Positions 55,433 through 64,000 of a DNA stretch of 64,000 nt are shown here, piece after piece. Under the pieces are notes generated by a model, which saw only the letters and a list, made by a program, of their open reading frames with translations, made no database searches and was not told the DNA's origin. This DNA is from Campanula takesimana. Lineage: Eukaryota; Streptophyta; Magnoliopsida; Asterales; Campanulaceae. Location: NCBI GenBank assembly GCA_026119855.1, contig JAOWBW010000060.1:496001-560000 (forward strand), given 5' to 3'. The translations under genes were made by a program, and so were the position numbers. Position 1 is the first letter of the stretch; each line of letters begins with the position of its first letter.

Positions 55433-58400
55433 TTAGCTGACGCCCGGTTGTATCATGGGGAAGAAAGACCAATTTTTAGTCTCCCCGTTATCTTTTTCGT
55501 TAACTTTTCCGTTAGCCCACCAGTCTGGTGGCCCTATGTTGGGCTTATTATCACAGTTCACTCCATCTGCACTGTCAAAGTTGAATTCCTTAACTGAACC
55601 AAGAGTGCTTGACCTTTGCTTCTGATGCCTCTTTCCATCCTCTCCATCCACCGAACCTCTCCCCGATGTGCTTCCAGAGGTCTCTCCTGTCCTATAATCT
55701 CGACCGTTGGATGCATCATCTGCACGGTTCCGCCTCTTTTCCACACATCTGATCACTTCTTCAGCAGTGACTTCAAATGAAACTCTATGATCAATGATGC
55801 TTTCATCATTCCTCCCTCCATTGGAGAAACTCATGAGCGGACCCACATCAGAATTTTGACGGTCCAGATGAAAACCATTACAAGATTGTTGGACTGCCCT
55901 ATCTGGAGTCATGGTACCGGACCCTTTCCATGATTCCCATTCATTGGGAGCAAAATTATCAGATTTAGAGGAGGCACCAACCGGGAACTCGAGAAAGTGG
56001 GGTCCACTGCGAGCAAAGTCCACATCAGGGAAAGGCGACGAGGTGCCCGAACCAGAAATACCCGAGCTTGGAGATATGAGTTGACCTACTGGGCTTCCAG
56101 GATAAAGCTGATAAGATTGGAACTCATAATGAGATAATGGGAATCTTTGACCATTCTGATTGGCCGGGTCAAGAAGGCGAGCAAAAGGAACCTCCGGCGA
56201 GGAAGGTGTAGTCAAATGAACCGACTCCGGCGGGGGAGTAAACGGAGCAGTAGATGGTTCGGTGTTAAATGTTGAGAATACTGGGGGAGATACTAATTGG
56301 GTTTCGTAGGCATAAGGCCCAATAGCAAACATGGATGGTGGGCCAGGGGAATACGTGTTGGCAGATATAGAGGTGAATGATATTAAGCCCGTTGGTGATT
56401 GAGAAGAAGATGGAGGCCCTGACTGAAGGAAAGATGCCGGAGATGATGGAGGGGCATGGAAGGGAAGGGCAATGGAAGGTTGCTGCGTTGGGTGTTGAAT
56501 TCTAGAAGCTTCTGTTTCTGAGGGGGTTGATTCTGGAACAAGGACAGCATGCCCGATCCGTTTTCTTTGGTTTTGGGATCCGAAACACCATGTGAGGCTC
56601 CAACAGCTTCCCCATCTTCTTTTCTGCATGTAATCAAACATTACAATGTTCAAAAAAGTATTTTGACTGTGCATAGCTCAAGAGATTAACACAAATGCGA
56701 TTCTATAAGGAAAATAAATTACTTAATGAATGACAGAAACCCAATCAGCAAAATACATGTCTTGTGAATTTTCAATGTTATTATCATCATAGAAAACAAG
56801 AGCATACTGAGTCTGACAAATAGATCTGTAGGTCTATTTACAAGCTGATGATTGGTGGGGGGGGGGGGGGGGGGGCTTCATGTGTGTGTGTGTGTGTGTA
56901 GATCAACCAAAAGTTGCAGAGAAAAAAACCACCTACAGCACCCAATATAGGAAAACCCCATTCGTCTTTCAAACAATGTACTCTCGTCTCATTTGACTAT
57001 TCAAACTTTTTAAGGATATGAACACTTGCTTCACTACCCATGTTGTGTTTTTGCACATTTAAGTCTAAATTGTAGAAACGGGAAGAACATTTGGGACAAT
57101 GAAAAATGGCAAATGAGAAGATCATTTCGGGACGGAGGGAGTATTTGTCAATAAATATCATCACCTTTCTTCTTCTATCCGTCTCTCTCACACGCACATT
57201 CAATGCCCTCATAGTAACGATGGAACCATTTCAATACAATGTGTTGACTGATACTTTTTGAATGCTTATTTTACAACTCATGTCAGTCTATCTAAGTTTT
57301 TCTTATTCATTTTTCATCTACTTCATGCTCAGGACAATGGAACGAAAGACTATCTTAAGATTACATTACCTTGTTCGTTAACTTTTACAAGCTTTGACTA
57401 AAGGATTGGATCATCCACAGAGGTGCATATGTAGCTGAAATCAATGCTCTCTATTCCCTCAGTACACACTGAACAAGAAGGAATAAGGTTGTACTTGCTA
57501 AATACCTCCATATCTCTTAGTCTAGTACAACTATTCGAACATGAAATTTCCAGAAAATTATGACAAAATAAGAAGAGAAATGGATTTTCACAATCAATAT
57601 AGACTGCAGGTTTCAAAATACACTTCGCTTGAACATATACTCCCTCCGTCCCATAACTATGTGGACAAAATAGGTTTTGCACGAGAATTAAGGGATGAAT
57701 AGTAGTGGGTAGTTGTTGTGGGTGTGAAAAGTGAAGTAGGAGAGAGAAAGTGGGGTTGGGAATAGTAGGTTGATTGGTGTTGTGAGTATTAAAGTAAAGT
57801 AGGAGAGAGAATGAGTGGGAGGAATAGTAAAGATTCTTTACCATTTTAGGAAAGTGTAACTTATCAATGGGACGCCCAAAATGGAAATTTGTCCACATTG
57901 TTATGGGACGGAGGGAGTATGTTAGAGCAATGGGATTCATCACCTTGCACATCATAAGCTTCCAACTTTTACGAGAGTACTAATGAAGCAGAAGGGCCCA
58001 CTTAATAGCCTAACAATTAAGAACCTAACTTCATAAAAGTTGGATACCCAAACACATTTCCAATCAATACCAATACTTACTACAAATTCTAGGAGAACAA
58101 CTTCCCTGGGACAAAGAGGAACTACTAACCTAGCCAACTGCTAAATGGTGCAGCCTCTCAAGCCCACTTGCCCCAGTGTGGAGGTACAACTCCGCTAACA
58201 TTTATACTCCCTCTGTCCCGGAATAAATGTCATAGTTGACAAGTCAATGTTTCTAAGCTTTTAGTTATGTTTCCTTGATTGCCCCAATCTATTCATATGG
58301 GTAGAGTGACACCTCATATGGCATTGCAATGCTTGTGCCTATTATAATGGGTAGTATAGGAAGATCACCAAACTTCATACCCCTTTTTAGTAAGATGACA

Positions 58401-59659
58401 TTTTGACAAACGAAAATGGAAAGTAGGACAGCTATTCCGGGACAGAGGAAGTAGTTCTTGGCCCAGTTGGAAGAACAAATTACCAGCAAGACAATTTTTA
58501 AACGCAACTTTGACTTTAGCTCAATGGACTAATTAACATGGATATCGTTCCTTTGTACTCTTATCTATCAAAAATATGATGAGCATAGCAGATAATATAA
58601 CATTTTTAGGGCTTACCAAACAATTGGATCATCTGTTCAAAGAGCCCTCCCTTCTCTTTTGACAAGTTTTACTCAAAGACTCGAGTTTCAAATTCATGTT
58701 TAATAATTATACGAGTATCCAAACTTCTCATTAATAATTTAATGCATCAAACTTAAAATAGAAAAACCACATAATCTATAAAACAAAGAGCTTTTATGGA
58801 AGTTGGATAGAATTCTTAAGATGCTTGACTTCAAAGTTCAAACTGGGATTCTTTGAGCACAACTGGATAAGTATTTGTTGTTTACATATGGATTAAAGGA
58901 GTATCAGTAGCAATTCAAAAGAAATTGCTCAAAGGTGAACTTAGTATCTTCTTAGAAATGGACACTCATTCAGGAATAAAGGGAGTAGTATAATTTTACT
59001 CCCTCTGTCCCTAAATGAGTGTCCATTTTCAAGAAATCTTTGTCCCTAAATGAGTGTCTTTTTTGAAGATAACTTTCTCCCTAAACGTTTTTTTTTCGAA
59101 AAAAATTTCACCGGTTTCTTAATACGGGCAAAACTAAAGGTTTGGAAAGAAGATAACAAGATTATATATGAATCGTTGTTACCAAATTGTTTAAAAAGTT
59201 GAGATTTTCAGTGTCCCTTAAAATGAAATTTGGACACTCATATGAAACCCTAAACTTCTAATGTAAGGCAGCAATTCTAAATCTCTCACAATCAATAGAT
59301 ACAAATTTTCACAGAAACCCAAGTCAACTGACCAAAAATCAACACACAACAAAGAACAACAATTCATGTATTATATCCAAATTTCAATAACAATTAGAAA
59401 TCAGAATTAGCAACAAAGGTACAAAACAGCCAACAATAAACAGATCTTAAATCTACTACACAAAACCAAAGAAACCCAATAAGAAGAAACAACTGAATTG
59501 AACAATTCATTTATTAGTGATTGTGAAAAAAAAAAAAATGTGAAATTGAAAGAAATAAATTTTCACCTGAAATGAGGCATGAGGCATCCTGTTCTCAGCT
59601 GATGCGATCGCAGTAGCTGCAGCGTTGATAGTATCCATAGTATTGTTCGCCCCTCTCAT
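55433..59659 (-). CDS. Hydroxyproline-rich glycoprotein family protein (At5g52430 type), 427 aa
   Basis: Two exons on the minus strand: 59567-59659 (31 codons) and 55433-56623 (396 codons plus stop). Exon 1 reads MRGANNTMDTINAAATAIAS and exon 2 opens KRRWGSCWSLTWCFGSQNQR followed by RIGHAVLVPE. This N-terminal pattern defines a plant family that includes At5g52430 and At4g25620. The middle is Pro/Ser-rich and low in structure, and the C-terminus ends WSFFPMIQPGVS. There is no signal peptide, so despite the family name a secreted cell-wall role is doubtful; the function is unknown. The 2.94-kb intron holds four MITEs and a poly-G/(GT)n tract. Confidence 0.9.
56857..56899. repeat. Poly-G run and (GT)n in the intron of the hydroxyproline-rich gene
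   Basis: About 20 G (56857-56876), a few bases, then nine GT units (56881-56899). Confidence 0.85.
56981..57141. mobile_element. Stowaway-like MITE (intron)
   Basis: Left CTCTCGTCTCATTTGACTA, right ATTTCGGGACGGAGGGAG, inverted ends with a decayed left side. It is 161 bp and of the same subfamily as 4957-5136. Confidence 0.6.
57640..57917. mobile_element. Stowaway-like MITE (intron)
   Basis: The ends CTCCCTCCGTCCCATAACTA and TTATGGGACGGAGGGAG are inverted with TA outside. It is 278 bp. Confidence 0.78.
58207..58451. mobile_element. Stowaway-like MITE (intron)
   Basis: The ends CTCCCTCTGTCCCGGAATAA and TATTCCGGGACAGAGGAAG are inverted with TA outside. It is 245 bp. Confidence 0.7.
58999..59235. 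mobile_element. MITE of the CTCCCTCTGTCCCTAAAT subfamily, right end lost (intron)
   Basis: Left end CTCCCTCTGTCCCTAAATGA; the body matches 61932-62189 in reverse. The right terminal repeat is missing. Confidence 0.6.
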
Positions 59660-60620
59660 CTTTTTCAATTCTTGAACTCAGCCTAAAAATTCCACACAAT
59701 AATGATCTGTTTGGGCAGGAAATTCAACTGGGTTTTCCCTGATCACATCTTTCCCGGGAAAGATTTCATTTTTTCTGAGAAAATCAAGACCCAACTGGGT
59801 AAATGACAGAAAGAGAAAACCAAACAAGATTGGGAAACAATATAGTGAGAATTATGATCATGATAGTACTTAAAAACAAGAAAAATCAAGGAAATCTCTC
59901 TATAAATGCTTTTTCTTTCCCTCTCAATTTCTGTAGGTATACATCAATCTCTCACTTTTGGGGTCAAACACGGCATTGGCTTGATATTTCAATTTTGTGA
60001 TTATTGGAAACATGGGCTAGTCTAGGTGATAATCGAACAAAATATATTCATTATATGAATATTTCACTGTGAAATTATTTTAATACCCTTCTCATGAATT
60101 GAATTCTATTTAATTGACTTTAATAGTTTAGGCATTAGAAATTAAAATTTAACCAAGAAATTACTAGCAATAATAAATACCCCCTCTGAATGTTCACTTT
60201 TTCATTTTGAAGAAATTTTAAAAATTTAACTTTTTATAATTTTTAGTGACAAAAGTGTGGAAATTTTTACTATCTACCTTCTAAACTTCTAATTTTGCAA
60301 AATAATGAATATTAAAAATAAATTAGTAAAAAAATATATTGACAAAGTATTTTTGCAAAATTGTCATTTAACTTGGGACAATTTTAATTCTAAAGCAGAT
60401 CATTTACTTTGGGAAAGGCTGAGTAAGTAGTTAAAATGGAGTTTTTTCTTTTATTTTTGAAACATTAGCTTTTGTTGCTTTTTTTTTTTTTTTTTTTTTT
60501 GTTATAAATGCTCACACCAAATTTCGCTTTATTTAGGTGTAGTTAATTAATTTTGTTGTTTCCATAACATGCTTTATTGTTACTATATTTGATTTATCTA
60601 AGTGTTTTCTCTTTGAGTTG
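59660..60620. other. Upstream region of the hydroxyproline-rich gene
   Basis: 59660-59950 is a CT/AG-rich leader-like region on the transcribed strand. Beyond that only AT-rich DNA and a poly-T run (about 60480-60500) are seen. Confidence 0.4.
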
Positions 60621-60639
60621 TCTTATGAAAAACGTGTTT

Positions 60640-61070
60640 TTCCTTAATGATAGGAAAAACGTGTTTTTCCAAGCACGCTAACGTTTGTTTTTAAAAACAA
60701 GCGATAATATTTTTGTAAATATTGGCAAGCATCATAAATGCCAGTGTGAATTTTCTAATAGTGCCAGTCATTTGGACTGGCGTTTAAAAACATTGTCGTT
60801 GACACTTTTCAGAAGTGCCAATGTTGGTGTTTAAAAGTGCCAGCCATTATACTGACACTTATAAACATTGATACTGGCACTTATCAAAAGTGTCAGTGAT
60901 AGTGTTAATAAGTGCCAGTGTAACATGTTTTGCAATTTTTAGCACTAACACTGGCGCTTACATCAGCGCTGAGCAACTTCCCGTTTATTACAAAAATGTC
61001 ACCGCGTCATTTTTAAAAGACGTTTTACGCGAAGTTTAGCATAAAACACGTTTTTTAGCAGATTTTCACT
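60640..61070. mobile_element. Element with many GTGCCAG motifs, CACTA-like subterminal region
   Basis: Between 60740 and 60970 AGTGCCAG/CTGGCACT-like units occur about ten times in both orientations. The block is bordered by GAAAAACGTGTTTTTCC palindromes (near 60627 and 60653) on the left and AAACACGTTTTTTAGC on the right. Dense short subterminal repeats suit CACTA-type elements, but the ends are not resolved. Confidence 0.4.
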
Positions 61071-61102
61071 TTCTCTTTAGGACAAAAAATATTGCAATTA
61101 GA

Positions 61103-61220
61103 GTGAACTAATTCTTTCATAAGTTATAAGAAGTTTATTTTTTTTAACCCTTATACCCTGAACCCTAAACCCTATAACATAAAATATTTTTATAACTTAT
61201 GGAACAACTAGTTTCTCTAA
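61103..61220. mobile_element. Second copy of the MITE with telomere-like centre
   Basis: TTCATAAGTTATAAGAAGT and TTTTTATAACTTATGGAACA with CTAGTTTCTC form the arms; ACCCTGAACCCTAAACCCTA lies in the centre. It is diverged from 42472-42634 but has the same plan. Confidence 0.6.
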
Positions 61221-61611
61221 AAAAAATCTGATTATATTATTAGCTTGTTGAGCTATTGTAGGATAAAAAATTGTAGCTACATGGGGGTAATTTTGTCCAC
61301 TCACTTGACTAAAGTATCATTTTTCCAAATCAATAAATTAATGGAAGTAAATTGAGTAAAATAAGGTTTTAGTTGGACACTTTGGGGACTTTTAATAGTA
61401 CAGTATTGATTTCCTACGAAACTTTCCATAGTGTGTGCACGTGTGCCCATCCACTTCTCGATGGCTTTCGTGCCCTCCTCACTCTTTCCATCTACTGGGA
61501 CCCACACTCAAAATTCTCCCCCTTTACCCACCGCACACACTCGCACGTAATGTTGAACAAATAAAAGTCCATTTGTTCAAAATTTCAAAATAAATAGAGT
61601 CGGTCTCCCGT

Positions 61612-62734
61612 GAGAATAAGGGGACTCATGCATGAGACGGGTCGCCCCATGACCTATGGGCCGAACCCGCTAAGTGGCAACCCACCATTGGCTGAATTTT
61701 TTTATTTTTTTTTTTTTGAGTTTTTATATTTTTTTTTTGGCTTTTCAGTGGTTTAGCAAAAAATAATAGTTACCATCTCTTAAAGTAACATTGTTCATAA
61801 GTAAACGTAATACTTATTTTAAAAAAACAAAAGCTCGTTTTTACCCATTTTTCCAAATGTAATACTAAATATAATTACATGTAACCCAAACAATATCTAA
61901 ATGTAATAATCATCTATGCTGAAATATAATACTCCCTCTGTACCTAAATGAGTGTCCAAATTCCATTTTAAGGGACACTGAAAATCTTAACTTTTTAAAC
62001 AATTTGGTAACAACGATTCATATATAATCTTGTAATCTCCTTTCCAAACCTTTAGTTTTGCACGTATAAAGAAACCGGTGAAAAAATTTTCGGAAAAAAA
62101 CGTTTAGGGAGAAAGTTATGTTAAAAAAAGACACTCATTTAGGGACAAAGATTTCTTGAAAATGGACACTCATTTAGGGACAGAGGGAGTAGTGCTTTAG
62201 CTAAAATGTAATATAATGTGTATTTTAAATTTTATTTTTTAAAAGAAAATAACATTTGAAAAGTAATAACTTATGTATATGAATGTAATAGTAAGTTTAT
62301 ACAAGTAAATGTAACACTTTGATTGATGAAATTGTAACAGATTTCTATAGATAATGTAATACTTTTACATGTATCATGAAAAATTTGACCCCATTGTAAC
62401 TTATTGTTTGAAAACTTATAGATATCTATACATATGTATTACAATTGTGTACAAATACTATTACATATAAATAACACGTTTGTTACATTTTAGTTATAAT
62501 AAGTATTACTTTTGGCAAACGAAGAAAACATAGGAAAAACACTATTACTTTAAGAGATGGTAACTATTACTTTTCACAAACCGAAAAAAAAAAAAAACCA
62601 AAAAAAAAAAAAAATTAAAAAAAAAAGGGCCAATGAGGGGCTGCCACGTGGCAGGGTCCCCCCATGGGTCCTGGAGCAGGGTTGTGGGTCGGGTAATGGG
62701 TCAAAAAAAATGACCCGTCGGTTGGAGTGTTCTC
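61612..62734. mobile_element. Long-TIR non-autonomous element, copy 2
   Basis: The left end GAGAATAAGGGGACTC with GAGACGGGTC and the right end GACCCGTC...TGTTCTC are decayed forms of the ends of 26078-27104. The inside matches closely in the same order: GGCTTTTCAGTGGTTTA, ATAGTTACCATCTCTTAAAG, then TGTAATA motifs and CACGTGGCAGGG. A MITE is nested at 61932-62189. Confidence 0.65.
61932..62189. mobile_element. MITE nested in the long-TIR element
   Basis: The ends CTCCCTCTGTACCTAAATGA and TCATTTAGGGACAGAGGGAG are inverted with TA outside. It is 258 bp. Confidence 0.75.
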
Positions 62735-62765
62735 ACACAAGTTTTTGTCATTTAAGGAATAAATA

Positions 62766-63232
62766 CTCCATCTGTCTCATATTTATTGATATTAAATGTG
62801 AATATACGTAGATTAAAAAATATGTTGGAAAAGTAAGTGTTAAGTAGGTAGAAGAGGAAAATAAATTAGTGAATGGTTATTGTAAGTGGGTAAGAGAGAA
62901 AAAATTGAACATTTTAGTCACCGGCAGACCTACCCAAAGGGTTAAGGGGGTCGCGGCCCCCGTTTGCCAAAAAAAAAAAAAAAAAAGTTACTAGTGCAAT
63001 TTTTGTAAATTTTAAATTAATTAGTGCAATAAATTAATATTTTCCCCTCCCCCCTTTCAATGAAAGAAAAATACACTAATTTTTTTTTTTTGCCCCCTTA
63101 CACTAATAAAAATAATTTTGCCCCCCTTCAAAAAAAAACTAGGTCCGCCACTGATTTTAGTTAAGTAGCAACTACTATACTATAAGACGCTCAAAACAGA
63201 AATAAATAATTATTATTTTGGGACAGAAGGAG
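62766..63232. mobile_element. Stowaway-like MITE split by a hAT insertion
   Basis: Left CTCCATCTGTCTCATATTTA, right ATTTTGGGACAGAAGGAG, with TA outside. Removing the nested element leaves about 224 bp. Confidence 0.6.
62919..63153. mobile_element. Non-autonomous hAT with exact 8-bp target duplication
   Basis: Begins CACCGGCAGACC and ends GGTCCGCCACTG. ATTTTAGT lies on both sides (62911-62918 and 63154-63161). The body has GGGGGTC and GCCCCC motifs like 40486-40755. It is 235 bp. Confidence 0.8.
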
Positions 63233-63348
63233 TACTCCTTATCTCTCATTTTATAATTTAAACTTTTCTTTTTTACATCAAATTTTCATCTAAAATAAGT
63301 GTCACTTTTAAACTAAATGTTCATTTACACTTGCATTGAAATTTGTTA

Positions 63349-63679
63349 CTCCCTACGTCCCAGTTTAAAGTTCTTACTTTTTTTTTTTGTACTTCCCAGT
63401 TTAATGTTCTTACTTTTCTTTTTTGTATGTCCCAGTTTAATGCTATTAGTTGCTTTATTCCTTAAACGGTAAAGTGTGAATAGTGTTTTGGACAATCTTG
63501 TCCTCATAAAGTTCATATGTTACAAAAAAATCATCACTCACCCATCTACTTTTCACTCACTTGCTTTATGAATGGACAATTATATCCTTCACCCACTATT
63601 ATTGTTGACTCAAATTTGCCTTGGTTTCTTAATAAGCGCGTAAAGTCAAACTAAGAACCTTAAACCGGGACGGAGGGAG
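63349..63679. mobile_element. Stowaway-like MITE
   Basis: The ends CTCCCTACGTCCCAGTTTAA and TTAAACCGGGACGGAGGGAG are inverted with TA outside. It is 331 bp. The central MITE end in the hairpin at 20574 belongs to this subfamily. Confidence 0.75.
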
Positions 63680-64000
63680 TATGTTTTATTAGAGTCACTT
63701 TCTAGAAAAATGCATTTTTCCTACTAATTAGGAAAACGTGTATTAAATGCGCGGTGGCATTTTTGTAAATAATCAAAACTTAAAAAAACGCGTGACGGCA
63801 TTTTTGAAAATAATCGAAACTTCTCAACCCATCTGTCACTCTTCAAGACACGAACTAGACCTTTGTAGCACAACGATTGATCATACTAAACATTGTCACT
63901 AGCGATCCGTTAACACTACATTTATAAGAACTCTAAAGGCTGTTTGAGGGCCTAAATGACGTATTTTGAGGTTTTTAAACTCATAATCAGGATGCAAAAC
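63680..64000. other. Right edge of the window, no gene seen
   Basis: AT-rich DNA with GAAAAATGCATTTTTCC and AAAACGTGTATTAAATGCGC, which recall the palindromes near 60630-60670. No coding frame is recognised. Confidence 0.4.

Overview
The window is nuclear DNA of a flowering plant, most likely a eudicot. It has GT-AG introns, AT-rich intergenic DNA, many short MITEs whose ends read CTCCCTCCGTCCC, and genes found only in plants (a YODA-type MAPKKK, TIC32-type short-chain dehydrogenases, a plant hydroxyproline-rich family). I cannot name the species. The local order of MAPKKK, BTB/WD40-like and hydroxyproline-rich genes would be a useful synteny anchor.

Layout. From 1 to about 50.6 kb the window is a tandem array of nine short-chain dehydrogenase/reductase (SDR) genes of the TIC32 / retinol-dehydrogenase-like group, called A to I here: A (+, 3' end only, 115-701), B (-, 2024-3518), C (-, 7023-8322), D (-, 10300-11943), E (+, 14107-16080), F (-, 17381-19125), G (+, 29133-32110), H (-, 43897-46101) and I (-, 47195-50561), plus small relics. 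Exon lengths and phases were worked out base by base, and each complete gene gives an open protein of 308-323 residues. Four types are visible: A+E (YxxxK lysine replaced by alanine), B+C+D+F (three introns lost, 316 residues each), G (canonical) and H+I (four residues missing just before the active-site Tyr). B, C and D also share promoter and flanking DNA, so they arose by recent segmental duplication. H and I come from another duplication that copied the 3' end of the neighbouring BTB gene.

The array is interrupted at 33.0-40.3 kb by one YODA-like MAPKKK gene (846 residues, nine coding exons, probable non-coding 5' exons). To the right of the array lie a single-exon BTB/POZ gene (51387-52802, 471 residues) and a two-exon hydroxyproline-rich gene of the At5g52430 type (55433-59659, 427 residues).

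The spaces between genes are almost entirely transposon debris: about thirty MITEs, four hAT-type insertions with exact 8-bp target duplications, a 1.2-kb inverted-repeat hairpin, a tRNA-derived SINE, two long-TIR elements full of TGTAAC motifs, a decayed Copia element inside an intron of gene I, and nested insertions up to three deep.

No microbial-style operon or defence system is present. The most unusual biology is in the SDR array: paired loss of the catalytic lysine, clade-specific intron loss, a GC-AG intron, and a conserved exon-like block upstream of H and I whose frame fits SDR exon 2.
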